DNA of 42,900 nucleotides from Betaproteobacteria bacterium (GTDB lineage Bacteria > Pseudomonadota > Gammaproteobacteria > Burkholderiales > Burkholderiaceae_C). The translations under genes and the position numbers were made by a program. Location: the NCBI GenBank assembly GCA_009925925.1, contig RFQA01000005.1:1-42900 (forward strand), written 5' to 3'. This document shows positions 15,521-24,366 of the stretch, in pieces. A model generated the notes under the pieces. The model searched no databases and was not told where the DNA came from. It saw only the letters and a list, made by a program, of their open reading frames with translations. Position 1 is the stretch's first letter; every line of letters starts with the position of its first letter.

Positions 15521-16306
15521 ATGAGCGACTACATCCTTCAACTCGAAGACATCAGCAAATTCTTCGGCCCTGTGATTGCCTTGGGTGGCGTGACCCTGCG
15601 TTTGCGCCGTGGCGAAGTGCATTGCCTGCTGGGCGATAACGGTGCCGGCAAGTCCACCCTGATCAAAACACTGGCCGGCGTGCACAGCCCCGACAAAGGT
15701 GAATACCTGATTGACGGCAAGCCAGTGCGCTTCACCTCACCCCGCCAGGCCTTGGATGCCGGTATCGGCACCGTCTACCAGGATTTGGCCCTGGTGCCGC
15801 TGATGAGCGTGGCCCGCAACTTCTTTATGGGCCGCGAGCCCACCAAACATCTGTTCGGCTTCCTGCCGGTCATGGACCACGCGCTTGCCGCTGAAACTGC
15901 CGGCGCCAAACTGCGCGACATGGGCATTCGCATCCGCGATGCCAACCAGATGGTGGGCACCATGTCTGGTGGAGAAAAGCAATGCCTGGCCATCGCGCGG
16001 GCCATCCATTTCGGTGCCAAGGTGTTGATCCTCGATGAACCCACTGCCGCCCTGGGTGTCAAGCAATCGGCCAATGTGCTCAAGCTCATTGCCACCGCTC
16101 GTGCCCGTGGCATTTCGGTGATCTTTATTACCCACAATGTGAACCACGCTTACCCGATTGCTGACAGTTTCACTTTGCTCAATCGTGGCAAATCGCTTGG
16201 CACCTACCTGAAGAAAGACGTCAGCAAAGACGAGGTGCTGGACATGATGGCTGGTGGGGAGGAAATGCAAAAACTCATGGCCGATCTCGAAGGCGTAACG
16301 ATTTAA
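15521..16306 (+). CDS. Sugar ABC transporter ATP-binding protein
   Basis: This 261-aa single ATPase domain energises the adjacent permease. Walker A is GDNGAGKST near residues 38-46, the Q-loop is in [12 protein letters not shown], the ABC signature is MSGGEKQCL near 148, and Walker B is [12 protein letters not shown] near 169. The H-loop His is in VIFITHN. CUT2 transporters often have a fused double ATPase of about 500 aa; this one is a single domain, as in the FrcA and inositol-associated subset. Spacing to the permease is 18 bp and to iolC 7 bp, so it is part of the same transcript. Confidence 0.9.
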   Translation: MSDYILQLEDISKFFGPVIALGGVTLRLRRGEVHCLLGDNGAGKSTLIKTLAGVHSPDKGEYLIDGKPVRFTSPRQALDAGIGTVYQDLALVPLMSVARNFFMGREPTKHLFGFLPVMDHALAAETAGAKLRDMGIRIRDANQMVGTMSGGEKQCLAIARAIHFGAKVLILDEPTAALGVKQSANVLKLIATARARGISVIFITHNVNHAYPIADSFTLLNRGKSLGTYLKKDVSKDEVLDMMAGGEEMQKLMADLEGVTI

Positions 16307-16313
16307 AAACACC

Positions 16314-18278
16314 ATGACACATTTGAAATTTCCACAGGGGCGCGACATCGACCTGGCATGCTTGGGCCGGCTGGCGGTGGACTTGTATGCCGAGCAGTTC
16401 GGCAGCGCCCTCGAAGACGCCCGCAGCATGGCCATGTACCTGGGCGGCAGCTCCGCCAACCTGGCCTTTGGCGTAGCCCGCCTGGGTTGCAAAAGCGCCA
16501 TGATTTCCCGCGTGGGCAACGAGCAGATGGGCCGCTTCCTCACTTCTACCTTGCAGGCCAATGGCTGCGATGTAAGCCAGGTGCAGGTCGACCCCCAGCG
16601 CCTCACCGCCCTGGTGCTGCTGGGCATCAAGGACCGCGACACCTTCCCGCTGCTGTTCGTGCGCGAGAACTGCGCCGACATGGCGGTGGACGCGGCGCTG
16701 ATTGACGAATCTTTCATTGCCCGCTGCCGTGCACTGGCCATCACCGGTACCCACCTTTCCACCCCCGGCACCCGCGCCGCCTCCACCCGCGCTCTCGATT
16801 TCGCCCGCAAACATGGTGTGGTGCGCGTGCTGGACATTGACTACCGACCCGTGCTCTGGGGTCTGACCAGCCGCGGCGCCGGCGAAAACCGCTATGTGGC
16901 CGATGCCGCTGTGACCCGGCAATTGCAAGACATGCTGCCGCAGTTCGACCTGCTGGTCGGCACTGAAGAAGAATTCTTTATTGCCGGTGGCGTGCCCAAT
17001 GACCTCATGGCCAGCCTCCGTGCCGTGCGTTCGCACAGCCAGGCCGTGCTGGTGGTCAAGCGGGGCGCTGCAGGTTGCACCGTGATTGAAGGCGCCATTC
17101 CCGCAGCGATTGACGATGCGCCCACCTTCCAGGGAGAGCGGGTCGAAGTGCTCAACGTGTTGGGCGCGGGGGACGCGTTTCTCTCCGGCCTCATGGCCAG
17201 TCTCTTGCAGGGCAAAGACTGGGCGCAAGCCACCCAAACGGCCAATGCCTGCGGCGCTATCGTGGTGTCCCGCCACGCCTGCTCTGCAGCCATGCCCACG
17301 CCACCTGAGCTGGTGCACTGGTTTGGTGGCAGCCGTAACCCCCAGGTTGATGCGGACCAGCAACTCGCCCACCTGCACCGCGTGACCGCGGCGCGCCCGG
17401 TGTGGAACGAGCTGTGCGTCATGGCCTTTGACCACCGCAGCCAGTTTTACGACCTGTGCCGCCAGGCTAGTGCACCCGAGTCCCGCATTCCAGCGCTCAA
17501 GAAACTGCTGGTCACTGCGGCAGAGCGTGTGGAACAGGGCAGCGGCTTGCAAGGCGCCACCGGCGTGCTGGTGGATGGTGGCAGCTACGGTGCCGACGCG
17601 TTGGCCAGTGCCACCGGCCGTGGCTGGTGGGTAGGCCGCCCCGTGGAGCTGCCCGGCTCGCGCCCCCTGCGCTTTGACGGCACCCGCTCCATCGGCACCG
17701 CGCTCACCCATTGGCCTACCCAGCAGGTGGTCAAGTGCCTGGTGCACTACCACCCGGACGACCACTACACCCTGCGCCTGGAGCAAGAGCAAAAGGTGCT
17801 GGAACTGTGGGAGGCCACCCGCGCCAGCGGCAACGAGCTGCTGCTCGAAATCATCCTGCCCAAGGCCTTGGTGGTCGCGGGCGAGGAAGACGCTGCGGTG
17901 CTGCGCGCCGTCAAGCGCTTCTACAACCTGGGCGTCAAGCCCGAGTGGTGGAAGCTGGCGCCCATGCAGGAAGGCGGTTGGGGCGAGTTGAAGGCCCTGA
18001 TCGACGAGCGCGACGCGTACTGCCGTGGGGCTGTGATCCTCGGTTTGAATCAGCCCATTCCCCATTTGGTAGAGAGCTTCAAGCTGGCCACCAACCCGGT
18101 GGTCAAGGGCTTTATGGTGGGCCGTAGCCTCTGGGCCGACGCCTCATTAACATGGCTGTCCGGCCGCATGTCTGACGAAGAATTTGTGACCGAGGTTGCC
18201 GGCAACTTCACCACCCTGGTGAACGCATGGCGAGCACGTCATGGTTCTAGCCACGCTTCTTCAGCTGCAGCAGCCTGA
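16314..18278 (+). CDS. iolC: IolC-DUF2090 fusion: 5-dehydro-2-deoxygluconokinase with aldolase-like C domain
   Basis: The 654-aa protein joins two enzymes. Residues ~1-325 are a PfkB-family sugar kinase (MYLGGSSANLAFGVARLG near the N-terminus and the catalytic/anion-hole motif NVLGAGDAFLSGL near 280-292) that phosphorylates 5-dehydro-2-deoxygluconate. Residues ~345-640 are a DUF2090 domain (VMAFDHRSQFYDL, GVLVDGGSYGADAL, KCLVHYHPDD and LLLEIILP), related to class I aldolases. This part is thought to cleave the phosphorylated product to dihydroxyacetone phosphate and malonate semialdehyde. No separate iolJ is in the cluster, which supports that role. The fusion is known in proteobacteria. It follows the ATPase gene by 7 bp and its 3' end is 22 bp before iolD. 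Confidence 0.9.
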   Translation: MTHLKFPQGRDIDLACLGRLAVDLYAEQFGSALEDARSMAMYLGGSSANLAFGVARLGCKSAMISRVGNEQMGRFLTSTLQANGCDVSQVQVDPQRLTALVLLGIKDRDTFPLLFVRENCADMAVDAALIDESFIARCRALAITGTHLSTPGTRAASTRALDFARKHGVVRVLDIDYRPVLWGLTSRGAGENRYVADAAVTRQLQDMLPQFDLLVGTEEEFFIAGGVPNDLMASLRAVRSHSQAVLVVKRGAAGCTVIEGAIPAAIDDAPTFQGERVEVLNVLGAGDAFLSGLMASLLQGKDWAQATQTANACGAIVVSRHACSAAMPTPPELVHWFGGSRNPQVDADQQLAHLHRVTAARPVWNELCVMAFDHRSQFYDLCRQASAPESRIPALKKLLVTAAERVEQGSGLQGATGVLVDGGSYGADALASATGRGWWVGRPVELPGSRPLRFDGTRSIGTALTHWPTQQVVKCLVHYHPDDHYTLRLEQEQKVLELWEATRASGNELLLEIILPKALVVAGEEDAAVLRAVKRFYNLGVKPEWWKLAPMQEGGWGELKALIDERDAYCRGAVILGLNQPIPHLVESFKLATNPVVKGFMVGRSLWADASLTWLSGRMSDEEFVTEVAGNFTTLVNAWRARHGSSHASSAAAA

Positions 18279-18300
18279 ACCCCGCAGGACGGAGATTTTC

Positions 18301-20172
18301 ATGACAACAACCCAACGACTCACGCTCTCGCAAGCCCTGGTCAAGCATCTCGCCGCCCTCAAGGTGGAAATGCATGACGGCAGCATCCAGCCTTACTGCG
18401 GCGGGGTGTTCACCATCTTCGGCCATGGCAATGTGGCCGGTTTCGGCGAAGCATTGTGGGCCGAGCGCCAGGCCTTGCCCACCTACCGCGCCCATAACGA
18501 GCAGGGCATGGCCCATGCCGCCATCGCCTACAGCAAGGCCCATATGCGCCAGCGCATCATGGCCGTCAGCACCAGCATCGGCCCCGGCGCTACCAACTTG
18601 GTCACCGCCGCCGCCGTGGCGCATGTGAACCGCCTGCCCGTGCTGCTGCTGCCCGGCGACACCTTTGCCTCCCGCGCGCCGGACCCGGTGCTGCAGCAGG
18701 TCGAGAGTTTTCAGCAGGGCGACCTGAGCGCCAACGATTGCTTCCGCCCCGTGACGCGCTTCTTTGACCGCATTACGCGCCCGGAGCAAATCCTTATCGC
18801 CTTGCCGCGCGCTATTCAGATCATGACGGACCCCGCCGCTTGCGGCCCGGTGTGCCTGGCGCTGCCGCAGGACATCCAGACCCATGCGTTTGATTGCCCC
18901 GAGAGCTTTTTGCACCCCGAGCTGATCCAGTTCCGTCGCCCGCCGCCCGATGCGCGCGAACTGCAGAAGGCCGTCGCTTTGTTCAAGACGGCTAAGCAGC
19001 CCCTTATCGTGGCCGGTGGCGGTGTGCTTTACAGCCACGCGGGCGAGGCGCTACGTGCCTTTGCCGAGGCGCATGGTGTGCCCGTGGTCGAATCGCATGG
19101 CGGCAAGAGCAGCTTGGCGTGGGACCACCCCTTGAACCTCGGCGCCATCGGTGTGGACGGTGCGCCCAATGCCAACGTGCTGGCCCGCGAGGCCGATGTG
19201 GTGTTCGCCGTAGGCACCCGCCTGCAAGACTTCACTACCGGCTCGCACGCCCTGTTTGCCAACGCCAAGCTGCTCAGCCTCAACGTGCAAAGCTTTGACG
19301 CCAGCAAGTGGAGTGGCACCGCTCTGGTGGCCGATGCGCTGGTGGGTCTGCAAGCCCTGAGCGCCGCGCTGGGTGCTTGGGCGGCAGACAGCGCATGGAC
19401 TGTGCGCGCCAAGCAACAAGCGGCACTGTGGAACGCGCGGGTCACCGAGCTCACCACCGCCGCACCCCAGCCCGGCGTGCTGCCGTACGACGCCGAAGTC
19501 ATTGGCGCTGTGCGCGACTCGCTCAACGACGCAGGTGGCGACAGCGGTGTGCACGACGTGGCCATTTGCGCCGCCGGCACCTTGCCTGCCGAGCTGCACA
19601 AGCTCTGGCGTGCCAGCCGGCCCGGCAACTACCACATGGAATACGGCTACTCCTGCATGGGCTACGAGATTGCGGGTGGCCTGGGCGTCAAGCTGGCCCG
19701 GCCAGAGCAAGAGGTCATCGTGCTGGTGGGCGATGGCTCCTACATGATGATGAATTCCGAGCTGGCCACCTCCGTCATGCTGGGCAAAAAGATCATTGTC
19801 GTGGTGCTGGACAACCGCGGTTACGGCTGCATCCAGCGCCTGCAAACCGCGTCGGGCAGCCCGGCCTTCAACAACCTGCTGGACGACTGCATAGGCGAAG
19901 GCGGCGAGGCCAGCCGCATCGACTTTGCACTCCACGCCCGCAGCATGGGTGCAGACTCCGTGCATGTGGCCAATGTGGCCGAGCTCAAAGCCGCCATGGT
20001 CAAAGCCCGCGCTGCCACACGCAGCCAGGTACTGGTGATCGACACCACCCACACCCGTACCACCGAGGGCGGCTGCTGGTGGGAGGTGGCGATTCCCGAA
20101 GTGTCCGCGCGCAGCGAGGTGCTGGACGCCCACGCCCGCTATGTCGCCGGCAAGCAAGAACAACGTGTTTGA
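18301..20172 (+). CDS. iolD: 3D-(3,5/4)-trihydroxycyclohexane-1,2-dione hydrolase (IolD)
   Basis: The 623-aa thiamine-diphosphate enzyme opens the inositol-derived ring to give 5-deoxy-glucuronate. It has the acetolactate-synthase-like three-domain layout. The N-terminal PYR domain carries the catalytic Glu region in YRAHNEQGMAHAAIAY. The C-terminal ThDP-binding motif is GDGSYMMMNSEL near residue 477, continuing to LDNRGYGCIQ. I start at the ATG at 18301, which follows an ACGGAG ribosome-binding site; an ATG at 18241 would overlap the end of iolC. The order iolC-iolD-iolE-iolB fits a dedicated inositol operon. All catalytic regions appear intact. Confidence 0.93.
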   Translation: MTTTQRLTLSQALVKHLAALKVEMHDGSIQPYCGGVFTIFGHGNVAGFGEALWAERQALPTYRAHNEQGMAHAAIAYSKAHMRQRIMAVSTSIGPGATNLVTAAAVAHVNRLPVLLLPGDTFASRAPDPVLQQVESFQQGDLSANDCFRPVTRFFDRITRPEQILIALPRAIQIMTDPAACGPVCLALPQDIQTHAFDCPESFLHPELIQFRRPPPDARELQKAVALFKTAKQPLIVAGGGVLYSHAGEALRAFAEAHGVPVVESHGGKSSLAWDHPLNLGAIGVDGAPNANVLAREADVVFAVGTRLQDFTTGSHALFANAKLLSLNVQSFDASKWSGTALVADALVGLQALSAALGAWAADSAWTVRAKQQAALWNARVTELTTAAPQPGVLPYDAEVIGAVRDSLNDAGGDSGVHDVAICAAGTLPAELHKLWRASRPGNYHMEYGYSCMGYEIAGGLGVKLARPEQEVIVLVGDGSYMMMNSELATSVMLGKKIIVVVLDNRGYGCIQRLQTASGSPAFNNLLDDCIGEGGEASRIDFALHARSMGADSVHVANVAELKAAMVKARAATRSQVLVIDTTHTRTTEGGCWWEVAIPEVSARSEVLDAHARYVAGKQEQRV

Positions 20173-20199
20173 TTTTTAGATTCAGAAAGAAGCATTGAT

Positions 20200-21126
20200 A
20201 TGACCTGGAACGTCCGCATCGGCATCAACCCCATCTCCTGGTTCAACGACGACATGCCCTCCCTAGGCGGCGAAACTCCGTTAGAAACCGCGCTGCGCGA
20301 AGGCAAGGAAATCGGCTACGTCGGCTTTGAGCTGGGCAACAAATTCCCCAAAGATGGTCCCTCACTGAAAGCCAAGCTCGATGAGTACGGCCTGGCCTGC
20401 GTGTCCGGCTGGTACTCCGGCTTTCTGGCTGAAGTCGAGCCGGGTCAGAGTAACGCTGACGCCGTGGCCGCCGAGATCGAGCGCTGCAAGGCCCACATGA
20501 GCAAGCTGCAATACAACGGCGTGAACGTGGTGGTGTATGGCGAGTGCGCAGGCACCGTGCAAGGCCAGATGGACACCCCCGTCAACAAGCGCCCCCAGTT
20601 CGCCAGTGAAGCCCTCTGGCAAGGCTACGCCGAGCGCCTGAACGCATTCGGCGAGCACCTCATTCAGACCTACGGCATCAAGTTGGCCTACCACCACCAC
20701 ATGGGAGCCTATGTGGAGTCCCCGGCCGACATCGACAAGCTGATGACGCTGACAGACCCCGCCAAGGTCTTCCTGCTGTACGACACCGGCCACGCTTACT
20801 TCGGTGGCGCGACCGACCCGGTGGCCTTGCTCAAAAAGCACGTCAAGCGCGTGGTGCATGTGCACTGCAAAGACGTGCGCACTCCCGTGATTGCCCAGGC
20901 CCGCAACGATGGCTGGAGCTTTTTGCACGGCGTGCTCAACGGCACCTTCACCGTGCCCGGTGACGGCACCATCGACTATGCAGCCGCCCTGCAAGTGCTG
21001 CGCGAAGCCGGATATGAAGGCTGGCTGGTGGTTGAAGCCGAGCAAGACCCGGCCGTCGCCCCCAGCTACCAGTACGCCCAAAAGGGCTACCAGACCCTCA
21101 GCGCTCTGGTGAAAGGTACCCCCTGA
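20200..21126 (+). CDS. iolE: Inosose dehydratase (IolE)
   Basis: The 308-aa TIM-barrel protein dehydrates 2-keto-myo-inositol to the trihydroxycyclohexanedione. It belongs to the xylose-isomerase-like AP-endonuclease 2 superfamily. Recognisable IolE segments are IGINPISWFNDDMPSLGG at the N-terminus, ALREGKEIGYVGFELGNKFP, the metal-site strand LAYHHHMGAYVESP near residue 165, LLYDTGHAYFGGATDP and VHVHCKDVR. The C-terminal metal ligand is in GWLVVEAEQDP. It follows iolD by 27 bp and precedes iolB. A Comamonadaceae-type intergenic repeat begins immediately after its stop codon. Confidence 0.93.
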   Translation: MTWNVRIGINPISWFNDDMPSLGGETPLETALREGKEIGYVGFELGNKFPKDGPSLKAKLDEYGLACVSGWYSGFLAEVEPGQSNADAVAAEIERCKAHMSKLQYNGVNVVVYGECAGTVQGQMDTPVNKRPQFASEALWQGYAERLNAFGEHLIQTYGIKLAYHHHMGAYVESPADIDKLMTLTDPAKVFLLYDTGHAYFGGATDPVALLKKHVKRVVHVHCKDVRTPVIAQARNDGWSFLHGVLNGTFTVPGDGTIDYAAALQVLREAGYEGWLVVEAEQDPAVAPSYQYAQKGYQTLSALVKGTP

Positions 21127-21200
21127 GCCGCTTCGCGTCTTCCCCCAAGGGACGCATCCTGTGGCCCGGCAAAGCCGGTTCCACGGATGCCCTGGTTGTG
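21127..21200 (+). repeat. Intergenic repeat-like element between iolE and iolB
   Basis: The stretch GCCGCTTCGCG, then TTCCCCCAAGGGACGC, then GGCCCGGCAAAGCCGGTTCC (with the hairpin CCGGC-AAA-GCCGG) resembles an intergenic element I recall at gene ends in Comamonadaceae genomes. Only one copy is in this window, so its repeat nature cannot be shown here. It separates iolE from iolB inside the operon. Confidence 0.45.
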
Positions 21201-21225
21201 CAACATCTTTCTTAAGGAGCCTCCT

Positions 21226-22044
21226 ATGGTCAGCCCCCTCTTAGCCAAGGCCGCGCCCTCGGGTCGCGAGATTGTCAACGTCACTCCCGAGCGTGCGGGC
21301 TGGACGCACGTGGGCTTCCGCGCCGTGCGCCTCGAAGCTGGCGCTACAGAAATCGTAGCTACCGGCGCACGTGAGCTGTGCGTGGTGGTGCTCACAGGCT
21401 CTGTGGATGTGACGGTGGACGGCACCACCTACGCCAACCTGGGCACCCGCGACAGCGTGTTTGACGAAAAGTCTCCTGCTGCGGTCTACGTGCCCGCAGG
21501 CAAGACGGTCACGCTGTACGGCGTGCGCAACGCCGAGGTTGGCCTGTGCACCGCACCCACCGACGCCCAAGAGCGCACCGTGCGCGTGATCGACCCCGCC
21601 ACCATGCGCCGCAGTGTGCGTGGCAAGGGCACCAACACCCGCTATGTGTGCGACATCCTGCCGCACGATGACCCCACCGCAGCCCACTTGCTGGTGGTCG
21701 AGGTGATGACCCCCGCCAGCCACAGCAGCAGCTACCCGCCCCACAAACACGACGTGGAGCAGCCGCCGGTCGAGACGCTGCTGGAAGAAACCTACTACCA
21801 CCGCCTCAACCCGCCACAGGGCTTTGCCTTTCAGCGCGTCTACACCGACGACCGCAGCATCGATGAAGCCTGCGCCGTCGAGAACCACGACGTGGTCATG
21901 GTGCCCAAGGGCTATCACCCGGTGGTGGCACCCCACGGCTACGACTCGTATTACCTGAACGTGATGGCGGGCCCCAACCGCTTCTGGGTCTTCAAGAACG
22001 ACCCCGCCCACGAATGGATGCTGGCCCCTGCTGCCGGTACCTGA
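21226..22044 (+). CDS. iolB: 5-deoxy-glucuronate isomerase (IolB)
   Basis: The 272-aa bicupin enzyme converts 5-deoxy-glucuronate to 5-dehydro-2-deoxygluconate, the substrate of IolC. Metal-binding cupin residues are seen in [17 protein letters not shown], with [20 protein letters not shown] next to it and then [19 protein letters not shown]. The length matches the family. The ATG at 21226 is chosen because AAGGAG precedes it by about 7 bp; an upstream in-frame ATG at 21187 lies in the intergenic repeat. It is followed 22 bp later by the semialdehyde dehydrogenase gene. Confidence 0.93.
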   Translation: MVSPLLAKAAPSGREIVNVTPERAGWTHVGFRAVRLEAGATEIVATGARELCVVVLTGSVDVTVDGTTYANLGTRDSVFDEKSPAAVYVPAGKTVTLYGVRNAEVGLCTAPTDAQERTVRVIDPATMRRSVRGKGTNTRYVCDILPHDDPTAAHLLVVEVMTPASHSSSYPPHKHDVEQPPVETLLEETYYHRLNPPQGFAFQRVYTDDRSIDEACAVENHDVVMVPKGYHPVVAPHGYDSYYLNVMAGPNRFWVFKNDPAHEWMLAPAAGT

Positions 22045-22066
22045 CCCTTTTAGAGAAACACATTCC

Positions 22067-23581
22067 ATGTCCCCAATTACTGCCATCTCCCACTACATCC
22101 AAGGCCAGGTCACCCTTGGCACCAGCGGCCGTGCCCAGGATGTCTTTAACCCCGCCACCGGCCAGGTCACCGGCTCGGTGGCGCTTGCCAACGGGGCAGA
22201 GGTCAACGCCGCGGTTGCTTCAGCGCAAGCGGCATTCCCGGCTTGGGCAGACACACCGCCCATCCGCCGCGCGCGCATCATGTTCAACTTTCTGCAGTTG
22301 TTGAACGAGCACAAAGACGCCTTGGCCCGCATGATCACTGCCGAGCACGGCAAGGTGTTTACCGATGCGCAGGGCGAGGTGTCCCGGGGTATCGACATCG
22401 TCGAATTCGCTTGCGGCATTCCGCAGTTGCTCAAGGGCGACTTCACGGATCAGGTGTCCACCGGCATCGACAACTGGACCCTGCGCCAGCCGCTGGGCGT
22501 GGTGGCCGGCATCACGCCGTTCAACTTCCCGGTCATGGTGCCGGCATGGATGTTCCCTGTGGCCATTGCTGCGGGCAACACCTTTGTGCTCAAGCCCAGC
22601 CCGATAGACCCGTCCCCCAGCCTATTCATTGCCGATTTGCTGAAAAAAGCCGGCCTGCCCGATGGCGTGTTCAACGTCGTGCAGGGCGACAAAGAAGCGG
22701 TGGACGCACTGCTGGTGCACCCCGATGTGAAGGCCGTGAGCTTTGTGGGCTCCACCCCCATTGCCAACTACATCTACGAGACCGGCGCCCACCACGGCAA
22801 GCGCGTGCAGGCCCTGGGTGGCGCCAAGAACCACATGGTGGTCATGCCCGATGCGGATGTGGACCAGGTGGTGGACGCCCTCATCGGCGCAGGCTACGGC
22901 TCCGCCGGCGAGCGCTGCATGGCCATCAGTGTGGCAGTGCTGGTGGGCGATGTGGCCGACAAGGTCATCCCCAAACTGCTGGAGCGCACCAAAACGCTCA
23001 AGGTGCTTAACGGCACCAACCTCACGGCCGAAATGGGCCCCATCGTCACCCAGGCCGCGCACAAGCGCATCAGCGGCTACATCGACCTCGGTGTGCAAGA
23101 AGGCGCCACGCTGCTGGCCGATGGCCGTGGCTTTGACGGCAAGCAAGCAGGCGTTGGTTGTGGCGATGGTTTCTGGCTGGGTGGCACGCTGTTCGACCAC
23201 GTCACCCCTGAGATGCGCATCTACAAGGAAGAAATCTTCGGCCCCGTGTTGGCCTGCGTGCGCGTGCCCGACTTTGCCAAGGCGCTGCAGCTCATCAACG
23301 ACCACGAGTTCGGCAACGGCGTAGCCTGCTTCACCCGCGACGGCAATGTTGCGCGTGAGTTCAGCCGCCGCGTGCAAGTGGGGATGGTGGGTATCAACGT
23401 GCCGATTCCGGTGCCCATGGCCTGGCACGGCTTTGGGGGCTGGAAGAAGAGCCTGTTCGGCGACATGCACGCCTACGGCGAAGAGGGCGTGCGCTTCTAC
23501 ACCAAGCAAAAGTCCATCATGCAGCGCTGGCCCGAGAGCATCGGCAAGGGCGCTGAGTTTGTGATGCCCACCGCCAAATAA
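22067..23581 (+). CDS. iolA: Methylmalonate/malonate-semialdehyde dehydrogenase (IolA/MmsA)
   Basis: The 504-aa CoA-acylating aldehyde dehydrogenase converts malonate semialdehyde, the last inositol intermediate, to acetyl-CoA. Motifs are [20 protein letters not shown] (cofactor fold), [18 protein letters not shown] with the family Asn, and [16 protein letters not shown] with the catalytic Cys near residue 284. The sequence [13 protein letters not shown] follows near the C-terminus. The substitution of a conserved Glu by the GGAKNH pattern is characteristic of the MMSDH subgroup. It is the last gene of the plus-strand inositol operon and is followed by a reverse-oriented interspersed repeat and a bidirectional terminator. 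A role in valine catabolism is possible as well, but the context favours inositol. Confidence 0.92.
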   Translation: MSPITAISHYIQGQVTLGTSGRAQDVFNPATGQVTGSVALANGAEVNAAVASAQAAFPAWADTPPIRRARIMFNFLQLLNEHKDALARMITAEHGKVFTDAQGEVSRGIDIVEFACGIPQLLKGDFTDQVSTGIDNWTLRQPLGVVAGITPFNFPVMVPAWMFPVAIAAGNTFVLKPSPIDPSPSLFIADLLKKAGLPDGVFNVVQGDKEAVDALLVHPDVKAVSFVGSTPIANYIYETGAHHGKRVQALGGAKNHMVVMPDADVDQVVDALIGAGYGSAGERCMAISVAVLVGDVADKVIPKLLERTKTLKVLNGTNLTAEMGPIVTQAAHKRISGYIDLGVQEGATLLADGRGFDGKQAGVGCGDGFWLGGTLFDHVTPEMRIYKEEIFGPVLACVRVPDFAKALQLINDHEFGNGVACFTRDGNVAREFSRRVQVGMVGINVPIPVPMAWHGFGGWKKSLFGDMHAYGEEGVRFYTKQKSIMQRWPESIGKGAEFVMPTAK

Positions 23582-23600
23582 TTGTCAGCCAAGTAGTTTC

Positions 23601-23662
23601 AAGCCAAATCGTGCGCTAGCGCCCATGGAATGTGCGCAAGCAGCTTCTGTTTTGATAGCAAA
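23601..23662 (-). repeat. Interspersed repeat copy C (reverse orientation)
   Basis: Read on the minus strand, it starts TTTGCTATCAAAACAGAAGC, then TGCTTGCGCACATTCCATGG and GCGCTAGCGCACGATTTGG, matching copies A-G. It lies between the stop of iolA and the terminator shared with the GntR gene, oriented as a downstream element of the GntR gene. Confidence 0.75.
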
Positions 23663-23690
23663 AAGGCGACTCCCCGGAGTCGCCTTTTTT
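23659..23690. terminator. Bidirectional intrinsic terminator between iolA and the GntR gene
   Basis: A stem of AAAAGGCGACTCC paired with GGAGTCGCCTTTT, with a 2-nt loop, has an A-run before and a T-run after it, so it can work in both directions. It overlaps the stop codon of the minus-strand GntR gene (23689-23691) and ends the inositol operon. Confidence 0.85.
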
Positions 23691-24366
23691 ATTTGCGCTT
23701 CTTGTCCACGCACGCCGCGCGCAAAAACTGGCCGGCTACAAAGATGTCGCGCTCTACCGCGCGGCGCACGGCGGCGCTGTCGCGCTGGGCGAGGGCTCGC
23801 ACCAGATCGTCGTGGGCGTCGTTGAGCACGGCGCTGGCATCCGGGGTGTCAAACAGGCGGTTGGAGATGGGGCCGGCGCGCAGCCACAAGGTGTCTATCA
23901 GCTGAAACAGCAGGGGTGAGCCGGCAGCCTTGTAGAGCATCACATGGAAGTCATCGTTGATGTCCAGGTAGCGTTTGGCTTCACCCGCTTGCAGGGCGGC
24001 GGCCATGTCGGCGCTCCAGCCTTGCAGGGTGGCGATCTGTGCTGCATCCAGCCGCAGGCAACCCCGCTCGGCGGCTTCGCCTTCCAGCAGCAGGCGCATT
24101 TGCATCAGGTCGTCAAACTCGGGCAGCGAGAGGCGGGGTACGGTCACACCCGCGTTGGGCACATTGATGAGCGCGCCCTCGGCAGCCAGACGCTGCAAGG
24201 CGGCGCGCACCGGCATCTGGCCCACGCCCATGTCGGCCGCCACATTGCGGATCTTGAGCCGTTCGCCGGGCAGAAAGCGCCCCACCGTGATCCACTGCCG
24301 CAGCGTGGTGTACACGCGGTCCTGGTCGGTGCTGGTGCTTGTCTCTGGGGTGGGGACTTCGCTCAT
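23689..24366 (-). CDS. GntR-family (FCD domain) transcriptional regulator
   Basis: This 225-aa regulator has an N-terminal winged helix (~residues 15-75, with GERLKIRNVAADMGVGQMPV followed by RAALQRLAAEGAL) and a C-terminal all-helical FCD ligand domain. The FCD histidine/Asp metal site is visible in LDINDDFHVMLYKAAGSPLL, with later AHDDLVRAL. The ATG at 24366 overlaps the stop of the aminotransferase gene by four bases (ATGA), so the two are translationally coupled. It is the last gene of the glutamine-synthetase-like/aminotransferase operon and probably regulates it; the perfect palindrome at 27158-27171 is the candidate operator. The ligand is unknown, perhaps a diamine or amino acid. Confidence 0.87.
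   Translation of the reverse strand: MSEVPTPETSTSTDQDRVYTTLRQWITVGRFLPGERLKIRNVAADMGVGQMPVRAALQRLAAEGALINVPNAGVTVPRLSLPEFDDLMQMRLLLEGEAAERGCLRLDAAQIATLQGWSADMAAALQAGEAKRYLDINDDFHVMLYKAAGSPLLFQLIDTLWLRAGPISNRLFDTPDASAVLNDAHDDLVRALAQRDSAAVRRAVERDIFVAGQFLRAACVDKKRK

Noticed and set aside
21331-21365. Repeat-like GCGCTACAGAAATCGTAGCT in iolB
   Set aside because: It resembles the repeat start but lacks the central and 3' parts, and IolB has its normal length. Too weak to call.
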